A DNA stretch of 17,249 nt from Syntrophaceae bacterium UBA2210 (GCA_002327865.1 DCUQ01000012.1:1-17249), one strand, 5' to 3'; numbered from the stretch's first letter, positions 1 to 8,407 are shown. Program-made: numbers and translations. The notes: generated by a model not told the origin, from the sequence alone.

Positions 1-617
1 TGAAAGAGGCAAACGGTGGAGAGGTAACGATTGTTTCACTCGGTCCCCCGCGGGCGATGGAGACGATCCGGACCGCACTTGCCATGGGCGCGGAGAAGGG
101 TATTCATGTCACTATCGACAAGGCGGACGCTTACAACACGGCGGTTGCTATCGCGGCAGCCATAAAGGATATTAACCCGGATATCATTTTCTGCGGACAA
201 CGGGCCATTGATGGCGATTCCGGCCAGGTAGGATCCATACTCGCCGAACTGCTTGGAATGCCGCAGATTACAATCGTAACCGGGCTTGAAGTTTCGGGTG
301 GCAAGGCCAAGGCCGTCAAACCCATAGAAGGGGCGCAACTCGTCATAGAGAGCGAAATGCCATGTGTTATTACCGCCCAGAAGGGATTGAATGAACCGCG
401 ATACGCTTCCCTTCCGGGAATTATGAAGGCGAAGAAGAAACCTGTCGATGTCAAGGACGCGGCGGCCCTCGGTATATCCGTTGAGCCCAAGGCAAAAGTT
501 GTCAAAATGATTCCCCCTCCGGAAAGAGCTCCGGGAAAGATCATCGGCGGCGATGATCCGGCCGCAAAGGCCTCCGAGCTGGTCAGGCTGTTGAGGGAAG
601 AGGCCAAGGTAATTTAA
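1..617 (+). CDS. etfB: Electron transfer flavoprotein beta subunit, 3' part
   Basis: Partial gene: the reading frame is open from base 3 with no start codon in view, giving 204 visible residues of a family usually near 250-260, so about 50 N-terminal residues lie upstream. EtfB pairs with EtfA in a soluble heterodimer that takes electrons from acyl-CoA dehydrogenases. Visible family marks are the GGEVTIVSLGP strand near the left edge, ALAMGA, the AIDGDSGQVG segment (about bases 204-233), the EGAQLVIESEMPCVIT block that fits the EtfB signature region apart from one Ala, and the PPPERAPGKIIGG tail. The ATG at base 57 is internal, because the homologous sequence continues upstream of it. etfA follows after 24 nt, so the two are co-transcribed. 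Whether this pair is bifurcating cannot be decided from the visible part; linkage to the membrane oxidoreductase downstream favours quinone-directed electron transfer. Confidence 0.95.
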   Translation, partial: KEANGGEVTIVSLGPPRAMETIRTALAMGAEKGIHVTIDKADAYNTAVAIAAAIKDINPDIIFCGQRAIDGDSGQVGSILAELLGMPQITIVTGLEVSGGKAKAVKPIEGAQLVIESEMPCVITAQKGLNEPRYASLPGIMKAKKKPVDVKDAAALGISVEPKAKVVKMIPPPERAPGKIIGGDDPAAKASELVRLLREEAKVI

Positions 618-641
618 CGGAGAAAAGAGGAGGATAAAAAA

Positions 642-1616
642 ATGGCAAAAGGCGTATGGATAGTTGCTGAACAGAGAGGTGGCGCTCTGCGCAATGTCTC
701 ATTCGAGGTTGCGAGCGTTGCGAGAAAACTCGCGGATGAACTTGGCGAGGAAGTATGCGCGGTTCTGCTGGGATCGGGAGTTGAAGGAATGGCCCCGGAA
801 CTGGGTAAATACGGTGTTGACAAGGTCTATCTGGCGGATAACGCCATGTTTGCAGATTATACGACGGATGCTTACAGCGCGGCGGTTGCAAACGTTGTAA
901 AGGAAAATGACGCATCCATTCTCCTGCTTGCGGCGTCGGTACAGGGTAAGGATCTTTCATCCAGACTGGTTGGGAAACTGGCCACGGGAATGGCCTCGGA
1001 CTGCACGGAAGTCAAGATATCCAAAGGCAAACTTCTTGCCATCAGGCCGATGTACGCGGGCAAATGCTTCGGGGAAATCGCTGTGGAAAGTTATCCCCAG
1101 ATGGCGTCTCTACGGCCGAAGGTTTTCGCTGCGGTGGAGAAGCCCAAGGCAGGCGAAGTGGTGAAGTTCGATCCGGGTATCGCGGCGGACGCGCTCAAGA
1201 CCAGGGTGCTTGAGACGCAGAAAGATAAAAGCGGGAAGATCGATCTTACGGAAGCGGACATCATCGTTTCCGGTGGACGTGGAATGAAAGGGCCTGGTGA
1301 ATACAAAATCATTGAAGAACTGGCCGATGTTCTCGGCGCGGCGGTCGGCGCTTCACGTGCAGCCGTCGATGCGGGATGGAGACCTCAATCGGACCAGGTA
1401 GGACAGACCGGCAAGGTAGTTTCTCCAACTCTATATATCGCCTGTGGTATATCCGGTGCCATTCAGCACCTGGCCGGTATGAGTTCTTCAAAATATATTG
1501 TTGCGATTAATAAGGATTCCGAAGCTCCTATTTTTGCCAGGGCCGATTACGGTATTGTAGATGATCTCTTCAAGGTAGTGCCTGAAATTACCGCTGCAGC
1601 AAAGAAATTATCGTAA
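642..1616 (+). CDS. etfA: Electron transfer flavoprotein alpha subunit
   Basis: 324 residues, the usual length for EtfA without an N-terminal ferredoxin extension. EtfA carries the FAD that receives electrons from acyl-CoA dehydrogenases. The C-terminal FAD domain is complete: GRG at 212-214, SRAAVDAGW at 238-246, QVGQTGKVVSP at 252-262, the PROSITE-type signature with GISGAIQH at 269-276 and AIN near 288-290, and ADYGIVDDLF at 301-310. A strong ribosome site, AGAGGAGG (626-633), sits 8 nt before the ATG. The gene forms an operon with etfB and is closed by a clear hairpin terminator, so the membrane oxidoreductase downstream probably has its own promoter or depends on read-through. Identity is very sure; the specific partner dehydrogenase is inferred. 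Confidence 0.97.
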   Translation: MAKGVWIVAEQRGGALRNVSFEVASVARKLADELGEEVCAVLLGSGVEGMAPELGKYGVDKVYLADNAMFADYTTDAYSAAVANVVKENDASILLLAASVQGKDLSSRLVGKLATGMASDCTEVKISKGKLLAIRPMYAGKCFGEIAVESYPQMASLRPKVFAAVEKPKAGEVVKFDPGIAADALKTRVLETQKDKSGKIDLTEADIIVSGGRGMKGPGEYKIIEELADVLGAAVGASRAAVDAGWRPQSDQVGQTGKVVSPTLYIACGISGAIQHLAGMSSSKYIVAINKDSEAPIFARADYGIVDDLFKVVPEITAAAKKLS

Positions 1617-1622
1617 TGTGTG

Positions 1623-1649
1623 AACGGGGGTGGGTGACCCACCCCCGTT
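1623..1649 (+). terminator. Intrinsic terminator after etfBA
   Basis: A perfect 12-bp stem, AACGGGGGTGGG (1623-1634) with CCCACCCCCGTT (1638-1649), closes on a 3-nt loop TGA seven bases after the etfA stop. It is followed by TTTCTTC, a short and interrupted T tract. The stem is GC-rich and should be very stable. It separates etfBA from the membrane oxidoreductase gene. Confidence 0.85.
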
Positions 1650-1681
1650 TCTTCAGAAAAAAGTAGCGGTATTGACCGAGT

Positions 1682-1700
1682 TATAATACATAGTTACTCT
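1682..1700 (+). promoter_or_regulatory. Possible promoter region for the membrane oxidoreductase
   Basis: Between the terminator and the next gene lies an AT-rich stretch with a perfect TATAAT at 1682-1687, but no good -35 hexamer 16-18 nt upstream. A TTGACC at 1672-1677 is spaced 17 nt from TACTCT (1695-1700), a poor -10. A promoter is expected here because of the preceding terminator, but the exact hexamers are uncertain. Confidence 0.3.
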
Positions 1701-1760
1701 ATTCCCGTACTGTTTATCATACCAGATATCTTAAATATATATATGGAGGTAAAAAGCATT

Positions 1761-4022
1761 ATGGCACACGATGCAGGCGCATACGTTGTAGGTAATGAAG
1801 GGAGAGAAATATTCTGGAACGCCCCCTTCCCGTCGGAATTGATTCTTTTTATATTCGCCGGGATCGCGATAGCGATATGTGTCTACGGTTTTTACCGACG
1901 CTGGCAGATGTGGAAGGCGATCGGCCTGCCGGAAAACAGGACCGATAAGCCTTCGGAAAGGATCAAATCCCTTCTCCTTAACTCCCTCCTGCAGATAAGA
2001 ACATTCAGGGACGGGTATCCCGGCATTATGCACGCCCTCATATTTTTCGGGTTTTTTGTCCTTATATTCGGCGCGGCCTTCGATGCCACACACTTTCATC
2101 TTCCGTTTCTTGTTCCTTTTTTTAACGGCGGATTCTATCTGTGGTTCTCTTTCGTTATGGAGGTGTTCGGCCTGGCCGTTCTCGCCGGGGTTGTGCTGGC
2201 GGTGTGGAGGAGATACATCCGGAAACCCGAACGGCTGGAATACCGGGGAAAATCGGATAACACTCCGGATAACGCGATCGGATTACTCCTGATAGCCGGT
2301 ATTATCGTAACGGGATTTCTGCTCGAGGCATTCAGGCTGTATGTCAACGTCAATGTGGATGGTTACTCATGGGGCAGTTGGTCGTTTGTCGGATACGCCC
2401 TTTCGAAACCCCTGACCGGCGTAAGCTACGATACGGTTAAAATTCTTCATAAATGGACCTGGTGGATACACGCGTTTGAGGCCTTCGGCTTTATCGCTTA
2501 TATTCCCTATTCAAGGCTGATACACATTCTTCTCGCCCCGGCTAACCAGTACATGAGATCGCTGAAACCTACGGGGTATCTTGAACCGATTTCCGACTTT
2601 GAGACCGCCGAGTCGTTCGGTGTCGGGAAACTCGAGGATTTTACCTGGAAGCAGATTTTTAACGCGGACGCATGCCTGAAGTGCGGAAGATGTCAGGATG
2701 TGTGTCCCGCTTACCTGTCGGGCAAACCGCTCTCCCCGAAGAAGCTCCACCAGGATATCAAGGAATACTGGCTGGAGAGAGCGCCTGTCGTGATGGCGGC
2801 GAAGCGTAATGCCGGGGAGGGTGAACAGCCTGCAATCCCCGACCCGGGAAAGATAATGGTGGGCGAGGTTATCGATCTGCACGAGTTATGGGCGTGTACA
2901 AACTGTATGGCCTGTATGGAAGTCTGTCCTGTATTCAACGAACATGTTCCGATGATCATCGGCATGAGGCAGTACAAAGTACTGATGGAGGCGGATTTTT
3001 CCCAGGAGTTGCAGTTGACCTACAGGAACATGGAGAACAACTCCAACCCCTGGGGAATCGGTTCTCACACGAGAGGAGACTGGGCGAAAGAGCTGGGCGT
3101 CAAGACACTGGCTGAGGATTCGAATGTGGAATATCTCTATTATGTAGGTTGCTCCGGGTCGTTTGACGACAGGGGTAAAAAGGTCGCGGTTGCCTTTGCC
3201 AAACTACTGATGGAGGCAGGTGTCAGTTTCGGTATCCTGGGCGGAGAAGAGAGTTGTTGCGGCGATTCCGCCATGAGAGGTGGAAACGAATATCTTTCGC
3301 AGACCCTAATGCAGATGAACATAGAAATCATGAACGGATACGGCGTTAAGAAAATCATCTGTACCTGTCCGCACGGGTATAATACCATCAAGAAGGATTA
3401 CACTCATTTCGGCGGCAATTTCGAGGTCTATCATCACACGGAGATAATCGCCGATCTTATCGCCCGTGGCAAACTGGTATTAAAGAAACCGGTAAGCGGT
3501 TTATTCACGTATCATGATTCCTGTTTCCTCGGCAGGTACAATGATATCTATGAGCAGCCGAGGAAGATACTCGGTTCCGTTCCCGGTATGAGACTGTCCG
3601 AGATGGCCGGTAATTTCAGCAAGAGTTTCTGTTGTGGTGCCGGAGGGGCAAGGATGTGGATGGAGGAGGATATCGGTGACAGGATCAATGATATGAGAAC
3701 GGACCAGGCTATAGCCGTAAAAGCGGATACGATAGCGGTTGCATGCCCGTTCTGCCTGACAATGATGTCCGACGGTATCAAGGACCGGGGGATGGAGGAG
3801 AAAATGGCAGCCCTCGATATAGCCGAAATAGTCTGGGATGCCATGAATATCGAGAAAGCTTCCATAGAAATTCCGGAGGAAGAGAGCACTGAAACGGTTG
3901 CGCAGGCAGAGGATCTGCCGGGAGAAACTCCGGAAGAAAAGAGCGTCGAGGAAGAAACCCCGGAAGAAAAGGGTGTCGAAGGAGAAACTCCGGAAGACAA
4001 ATCCCTTCCCGGGGAGAATTAA
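1761..4022 (+). CDS. Membrane Fe-S oxidoreductase, EtfAB:menaquinone oxidoreductase type (NarI-like + 2x[4Fe-4S] + 2x CCG)
   Basis: 753 residues from the ATG at 1761, chosen because GGAGGT (1745-1750) lies 10 nt upstream; the in-frame ATG at 1743 overlaps that ribosome site. Domains in order: five hydrophobic spans (about 24-45, 86-107, 125-149, 171-195, 230-258) resembling the NarI-type haem b domain, with candidate haem ligands H91, H230, H237 and H255; two ferredoxin motifs, C305-C308-C311-C315 and C379-C382-C385-C389; then two HdrD-like CCG domains. CCG2 is intact (C588, CC624-625, C662-P-F-C665). CCG1 has C464 and CC499-500 but reads CTCPHG at 534-539, with Gly where the last Cys is expected. 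The tail (about 704-753) is acidic and repetitive. This architecture is known from proteins that pass EtfAB electrons to menaquinone in syntrophic and related anaerobes, and its position after etfBA supports that role. The closest alternative is another heterodisulfide-reductase-like complex. Confidence 0.88.
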   Translation: MAHDAGAYVVGNEGREIFWNAPFPSELILFIFAGIAIAICVYGFYRRWQMWKAIGLPENRTDKPSERIKSLLLNSLLQIRTFRDGYPGIMHALIFFGFFVLIFGAAFDATHFHLPFLVPFFNGGFYLWFSFVMEVFGLAVLAGVVLAVWRRYIRKPERLEYRGKSDNTPDNAIGLLLIAGIIVTGFLLEAFRLYVNVNVDGYSWGSWSFVGYALSKPLTGVSYDTVKILHKWTWWIHAFEAFGFIAYIPYSRLIHILLAPANQYMRSLKPTGYLEPISDFETAESFGVGKLEDFTWKQIFNADACLKCGRCQDVCPAYLSGKPLSPKKLHQDIKEYWLERAPVVMAAKRNAGEGEQPAIPDPGKIMVGEVIDLHELWACTNCMACMEVCPVFNEHVPMIIGMRQYKVLMEADFSQELQLTYRNMENNSNPWGIGSHTRGDWAKELGVKTLAEDSNVEYLYYVGCSGSFDDRGKKVAVAFAKLLMEAGVSFGILGGEESCCGDSAMRGGNEYLSQTLMQMNIEIMNGYGVKKIICTCPHGYNTIKKDYTHFGGNFEVYHHTEIIADLIARGKLVLKKPVSGLFTYHDSCFLGRYNDIYEQPRKILGSVPGMRLSEMAGNFSKSFCCGAGGARMWMEEDIGDRINDMRTDQAIAVKADTIAVACPFCLTMMSDGIKDRGMEEKMAALDIAEIVWDAMNIEKASIEIPEEESTETVAQAEDLPGETPEEKSVEEETPEEKGVEGETPEDKSLPGEN
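3921..4010 (+). repeat. Three-copy 30-nt in-frame tandem repeat
   Basis: Three adjacent 30-nt units (3921-3950, 3951-3980, 3981-4010) encode GETPEEKSVE, EETPEEKGVE and GETPEDKSLP at the extreme C-terminus of the membrane oxidoreductase. Units one and two differ at only a few bases; the third diverges in its last 10 nt. The 30-nt period keeps the frame, so copy-number change would alter tail length without breaking the protein. Confidence 0.9.
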
Positions 4023-4243
4023 CCGGTTTCGCCTGTTGAATTGGCCGAGCCAGGGCAGGGAGACTCGTGAAAAACGGTTTTTGTGGCTTTTCCGGGAAAA
4101 ATGTATTATTAATTCCCTTATTGCAACCGGGAGGGTAGACTTGAAAGAAATGCGGTACGGCGGGTGCATGACAGGGGCTGTTTAGTTGTAACTGCTTGTT
4201 TTCTCAGCTTTTAACATCTTAATCTGAAGGGGGGCGGGAACTT

Positions 4244-5944
4244 ATGGCAAATGCAATCAAATATGAGGACAAACCTTGGCTGAAGTCGTATGAAAAAGGA
4301 GTTCCGGAGTTCGTCGATTATGAGGAAGTGTGCATGCCGGATCTGCTCGATCGGGCTGCTCGTGATTTTCCCGAATTAGACGCGCTTGTTTTTCAGGGGT
4401 ATAAATTAACCTATAAAGGGCTCAAGGAGATGACGGATCGTTTCGCGCACTGTCTCGCGGATTTTGGCGTAAAAAAGGGGGATGCCGTCGCGATACTGCT
4501 GCCCAACCTGATTCCATGTGTCGCGGCCTACTTCGCCATATTGAAGATAGGCGGGATAGTGGTAATGAACAACCCGCTTTATTCGGATATTGAGCTTGAG
4601 CATCAATTTAACGATTCCGGCTCTAAAGTACTCATAACCCTGGATCTTCTCGGCAACAGGATGATCAATCTTCGTCCGAAGACGCAGATCAAACAGATTA
4701 TCTATACCTCTATAGGAGATTATCTTCCTTTTCCCAAAAATCTCCTGTTCCCACTTGTGGCAAAGAAAAAGAAACTTGCGGCGGATGTAAAGGATGCTCC
4801 AGATGTCTACAAGTGGAAATCGTGCATTGACAAGTATACGGCGACGACGCCTTCCGTAAAGATCGATTTTGAAGATGTTGCCATGTACCAGTATACCGGG
4901 GGAACGACAGGGGTTTCCAAGGGAGTTATGCTCACCCATGCCAACCTGAGCAAGCAGGTACAGCACATAGCCGCGTGGTTTCCCAAATTCGGCCGGGGGG
5001 AAGAACGAATGCTTGGGGCGCTTCCCTTCTTCCATGTTTTCGGAATGTCCACGGCCATGAATTTCTCCGTCTATATGGGATGGACCGATATCCTTGTGCC
5101 GAAGCCCCAGACTGAGCCTCTCCTTGAGGCGATCGATAAATTCAAGCCTACCTTCGCTCCGCTGGTACCGACCATGTATATAGGAATGTTGAACCATCCG
5201 GATATCAAAAAGACCGATATGAAATGTATAAAGGGTTGTTTCTCCGGAAGCGCGCCGCTCCCGGTCGAAGTCATCCATGATTTTGAGAAAGTTACGGGAG
5301 CCGTTATCGTTGAGGGGTTCGGGATGACGGAAACCACGCCAGTTACGCATATAAATCCGTTTGCCGGTGGGGCGCGCAAGGTAGGCAGTATCGGACTTCC
5401 CATCTCCGATACGCTCTGCAGGATCGTCGATCTGGATGACGGGGTGACGGATATGCCGATAGGCGAGCCTGGAGAACTTATCATCAAGGGCCCGCAGGTT
5501 ATGAAGGGCTACAAGGATATGCCCGATGAAACAGCGAACACCCTGAGAGACGGCTGGTGTTACACGGGGGATATCGCGACAATGGATGATGACGGGTATT
5601 TCTATATCGTCGATCGCAAGAAGGATATGATCATATCGGGTGGTTTTAACGTGTATCCGCGGGATATAGACGAGGTTTTCTATGAGAATCCGAAAGTGCA
5701 GGAGGCTTGCTCTATCGGGATACCTGATCCGAAGCGGGGGGAGAATATCAAGGTCTTTGTGGTATTAAAAGCCGGCGAGAGTGCTACTGCGGAAGAAATG
5801 ATAGAATTCTGCAAGGGAAAACTGGCCACATACAAACTCCCGACGGAGATAGAGTTCCGTAAAGAGCTTCCCAAAACCAATATCGGTAAAATCCTCCGTA
5901 AAGATCTCAGAAAAGAGGAAATGGAAAAACGGGGCAAGGGATAA
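4244..5944 (+). CDS. fadD: Long-chain fatty-acid-CoA ligase (AMP-forming)
   Basis: 566 residues, the normal length for a FadD-type member of the adenylate-forming (ANL) family. It activates a fatty acid with ATP and CoA to acyl-CoA, AMP and pyrophosphate. All core motifs are intact: P-loop YTGGTTGVSKG (217-227), GFGMTETTP (358-366), YTGD (440-443), the hinge region DRKKDMIISGGFNVYP (457-472), and LPKTNIGKILR (542-552) with the expected catalytic Lys549. A purine-rich ribosome site AAGGGGG (4227-4233) lies 10 nt before the ATG. It follows the membrane oxidoreductase after a 221-nt gap in which I see no terminator, so co-transcription is possible. It would feed substrate to the acyl-CoA dehydrogenase/EtfAB/oxidoreductase chain. 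Chain-length preference cannot be read from sequence; medium-chain or aromatic acids are alternatives. Confidence 0.9.
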   Translation: MANAIKYEDKPWLKSYEKGVPEFVDYEEVCMPDLLDRAARDFPELDALVFQGYKLTYKGLKEMTDRFAHCLADFGVKKGDAVAILLPNLIPCVAAYFAILKIGGIVVMNNPLYSDIELEHQFNDSGSKVLITLDLLGNRMINLRPKTQIKQIIYTSIGDYLPFPKNLLFPLVAKKKKLAADVKDAPDVYKWKSCIDKYTATTPSVKIDFEDVAMYQYTGGTTGVSKGVMLTHANLSKQVQHIAAWFPKFGRGEERMLGALPFFHVFGMSTAMNFSVYMGWTDILVPKPQTEPLLEAIDKFKPTFAPLVPTMYIGMLNHPDIKKTDMKCIKGCFSGSAPLPVEVIHDFEKVTGAVIVEGFGMTETTPVTHINPFAGGARKVGSIGLPISDTLCRIVDLDDGVTDMPIGEPGELIIKGPQVMKGYKDMPDETANTLRDGWCYTGDIATMDDDGYFYIVDRKKDMIISGGFNVYPRDIDEVFYENPKVQEACSIGIPDPKRGENIKVFVVLKAGESATAEEMIEFCKGKLATYKLPTEIEFRKELPKTNIGKILRKDLRKEEMEKRGKG

Positions 5945-5971
5945 ACAGGTCGTGGAAACAGAGATATAACG

Positions 5972-6003
5972 ATTCGGGCGGGGATATTTTCTTCCGCCCG
6001 AAT
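5972..6003 (+). terminator. Candidate terminator after the acyl-CoA ligase
   Basis: A perfect 10-bp stem, ATTCGGGCGG (5972-5981) with CCGCCCGAAT (5994-6003), has a 12-nt loop that contains the T run. Downstream is only TCGTTT, so the classical U tract is weak. It lies 27 nt after the stop codon, a usual place for a terminator, and separates the ligase from the flavodoxin-like gene. Confidence 0.6.
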
Positions 6004-6076
6004 TCGTTTGGACATGGAATGAATTTCCTTGCAAGCGCGATAAAGTTGGAATAGCGGTTAGTCGGCCGGAGACATA

Positions 6077-6541
6077 ATGATCAGTATATTGGTTGTTTAC
6101 CATTCACAGACGGGAAATACCGAAAAGATGGCAGAGGCTGTTGCGGAAGGGGTGGCGAGCATAAGGGGTGCGGAGGCCGTTTTAAAGAGAGTGGGAAACG
6201 CGTCCCTGGAGGATCTTCTCCGTTGTGACGGGCTGGCGATAGGAACCCCTGAAAATTTCGGGTACATGTCCGGCGCCGTTAAGGATTTTTTTGACCGTAC
6301 CTTTTATCCCGCCGAAGGAAAGGTTTTCAGAAAACCCTATGTCGTTTTTGTCAGTGCCGGGAACGACGGCACGGGTGCTGTCAACAGTATAGAGAGGATA
6401 GCGCTGGGTTATCGGTTCAAGAAGGTTTATGAGCCCGTTATCGCAAGGGCCTCGGAAGGAGGCGTAACGAACGGGATTCTCGCGCGGTGCCGGGAACTGG
6501 GGCAGACCATCGCCGGCGGTTGCGAGGCGGGAATTTATTGA
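6077..6541 (+). CDS. Flavodoxin family protein
   Basis: 154 residues with a flavodoxin-like fold. The N-terminus has the FMN phosphate-binding loop S-Q-T-G-N-T at 10-15 right after the first beta strand, then GTPENFGYMSGAVKDFFDR (56-74), a loop typical of the flavodoxin/NADPH-dependent FMN reductase superfamily, and VVFVSAGNDGTG (89-100), which probably forms the third flavin-binding strand and loop. GGAG at 6068-6071, 5 nt before the ATG, supports the start. It has no membrane segment and should be cytoplasmic. A role as a low-potential electron carrier or flavin reductase is plausible, but its partner is not evident. It sits alone between a candidate terminator and a repeat region. Confidence 0.8.
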   Translation: MISILVVYHSQTGNTEKMAEAVAEGVASIRGAEAVLKRVGNASLEDLLRCDGLAIGTPENFGYMSGAVKDFFDRTFYPAEGKVFRKPYVVFVSAGNDGTGAVNSIERIALGYRFKKVYEPVIARASEGGVTNGILARCRELGQTIAGGCEAGIY

Positions 6542-6720
6542 AGAGGGGTCGAGTGTAAAAGGGTTCGAGGGGCCAAGGGGTCGAGGGGCCAAGTGTAAAA
6601 GGGTTCAAGGATTCAAGGGGTCAAGGATTCCAGGATTCCAGGGCAAAGATAGAAGCTTTCGTTGAAGTTTTTCAGCTTTTCCCTCGAACCCTCGACCCCT
6701 TGAATCCTTGAACCCTTAAG
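6542..6720. repeat. Intergenic repeat region with 24-bp inverted arms
   Basis: The convergent gap between the flavodoxin-like gene and gpmI is almost wholly repeats. A perfect 24-bp inverted repeat occupies 6599-6622 and 6694-6717 with 71 nt between the arms. The left side also has direct copies of GTGTAAAAGGGTTC (6553-6566 and 6593-6606), GGGGCCAAG, and CAAGGATTC/CAGGATTC words. The right arm overlaps the first two bases of the gpmI stop triplet on the plus strand. The element resembles dispersed 'ggttcaagg' repeats known in some anaerobe genomes. It may also stop transcription from both sides. Confidence 0.85.
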
Positions 6721-8407
6721 TCACTCGAATGAGTGACTCGAGGTAGTCTTCCGGCCTTTCATATCCGAGAAGCAGCAGTATGGTCGCGGCTATGTTACCG
6801 AGTCCCGGTTCCGGTATATCGGCAAGTTCGTAGCGGCCGGTGTCGGGACCATGGATAATGAACGGGACCGGATTAAGCGTGTGGCTTGTCTGCGGTTTGT
6901 ACTTTCCGCCTGCCTCCATTACGGGCTTGCCGGTCTTTTTATCGACCGCTATCATCTGTTCGCAGTTCCCGTGGTCAGAGGTCACTATAACCGTGCCTCC
7001 CAGTCTGTCGGCTGCTTCGATCAACCTGCCCAATTCCCTGTCGACTGCTTCCACGGCTTTCACCGTTGCCGGGAGCGATCCGGTATGTCCCACCATATCC
7101 CCGTTTGGAAAATTCAGACGAAGGAATCTGTATTTCCCGGATTGCATCGCGGCGATTGTCCGGGATGCTATTTCGGCGGCCTTCATTTCCGGTTCCTGGT
7201 CGAACGGTATGCGATCCGATTCGATCTCAACCCACTCTTCTGTTTTTTCGTCGAACTTTGCGGAGTTGTTCCCGTTCCAGAAATATGTGACGTGACCGAA
7301 TTTCTGAGTCTCGCTTATGGCGTATTGCGAGACGCCGTTTCTTGCGAGATATTCCGACACCGTTCGATCGATAGCCGGAGGCGAGACGAGATATTCCGGC
7401 GGCATCCGGGTGTCTTCGTCGTACTCGAGCATTCCGGCGTATGTTACGGAGGGATGGTAGTCGCGTTTGAATCCTTTAAAATCGTCTTCGACAAACGCGC
7501 GGCTGATCTCGATCGCACGGTCGCCCCGGAAGTTGAACAGTATCACGCTGTCTCCATCCATGATTTGTGTGAGTGGTTTGACGGGGTTACCGGGATCGTG
7601 TATTACCCAGTGTGAGAGGTATTGATCATCGGATAGCTCTTTTTCACGCAGTTTCCTGATTGCTGTCAGGCTGTCGGGGAAAAGCGGGCCTTTTCCAAGC
7701 GTATGGGCGTTATAACCCCGTTCGACGATAGACCAGTCCGCCTCGTAGCGATCCATCGTGGTTACCATCCGGCCGCCTCCGGAGGCGACGAAATACAGGC
7801 GTTTTTCGCCTGATTTTATGGCTTGCTCGCGCACCGACCAGAGATAGTCTTCCAGTTCGCCGAAGTAGCGGAGAGCGCTGACCGGAGGCACATCCCGTCC
7901 GTCCAGGAGGCCGTGTATATAAACCTCTTCCACGCCGCCCCTGTCGCATTCGCCTATAAGCGCGAAGAGGTGCGATATGCTGCTGTGAACGTTTCCGTCC
8001 GATATGAGGCCTATTAAATGCACGGCGGTTTTTTTAGTCAATGCGCTGGAAATTATTTTTTTCCATGTATCTCCCTCGAAGATGCTGCCGTTCTTGATCG
8101 CGGTATCTACGAGTTTGGATCCCTGCGCGAATATCCTGCCGGCCCCGATGGCATTATGCCCGACTTCACTGTTTCCCTGGTCTTTGTCCGAGGGCATGCC
8201 TACGGCCGTTCCATGTGCCTTGAGCCGGGTTACTATCTTTTCGTTTTCCATCAGGGAATAGAGATTTCGCGGCTTCGCCATATCGAGGGCGTTTCCGGGG
8301 TACTCTTCCTTTTCCCCCCGGTACAGGCCGATACCGTCCATTATAATCAGGAGAAGAGGACCTTTTATTCCTCCATAGCCGGGTAATCTGTTCAGTCTGA
8401 AATGCAT
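6716..8407 (-). CDS. gpmI: 2,3-bisphosphoglycerate-independent phosphoglycerate mutase
   Basis: 563 residues; interconverts 3- and 2-phosphoglycerate in glycolysis and gluconeogenesis through a phosphoserine intermediate with two metal ions. Metal and catalytic residues are visible: Asp24 in MDG, the nucleophile Ser80 in DQGNSEVGH, HGLLDGRD at 165-172, Asp437 and His441 in GDMVGH, Asp478-His479 in SDHGN, and His509. It is about 50 residues longer than the common bacterial form of roughly 510, with the extra length spread through the middle and C-terminal half, as in longer known variants. GGAGG lies 10 nt before the ATG, which agrees with the start chosen. It follows the acyl-CoA dehydrogenase after 48 nt on the same strand, so the two are probably co-transcribed, though their pathways differ. 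Its stop codon abuts the repeat element. Confidence 0.93.
   Translation of the reverse strand: MHFRLNRLPGYGGIKGPLLLIIMDGIGLYRGEKEEYPGNALDMAKPRNLYSLMENEKIVTRLKAHGTAVGMPSDKDQGNSEVGHNAIGAGRIFAQGSKLVDTAIKNGSIFEGDTWKKIISSALTKKTAVHLIGLISDGNVHSSISHLFALIGECDRGGVEEVYIHGLLDGRDVPPVSALRYFGELEDYLWSVREQAIKSGEKRLYFVASGGGRMVTTMDRYEADWSIVERGYNAHTLGKGPLFPDSLTAIRKLREKELSDDQYLSHWVIHDPGNPVKPLTQIMDGDSVILFNFRGDRAIEISRAFVEDDFKGFKRDYHPSVTYAGMLEYDEDTRMPPEYLVSPPAIDRTVSEYLARNGVSQYAISETQKFGHVTYFWNGNNSAKFDEKTEEWVEIESDRIPFDQEPEMKAAEIASRTIAAMQSGKYRFLRLNFPNGDMVGHTGSLPATVKAVEAVDRELGRLIEAADRLGGTVIVTSDHGNCEQMIAVDKKTGKPVMEAGGKYKPQTSHTLNPVPFIIHGPDTGRYELADIPEPGLGNIAATILLLLGYERPEDYLESLIRVT

Noticed and set aside
3898..4185. A 95-codon plus-strand frame overlapping the end of the membrane oxidoreductase
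   Set aside because: It starts inside the repeat-coding tail, is very Arg/Lys-rich from frame shift of Glu-rich codons, and has no ribosome site.
6542..6720. CRISPR array
   Set aside because: The repeats are short, irregularly spaced and partly inverted, with no constant-length unique spacers and no cas genes nearby.
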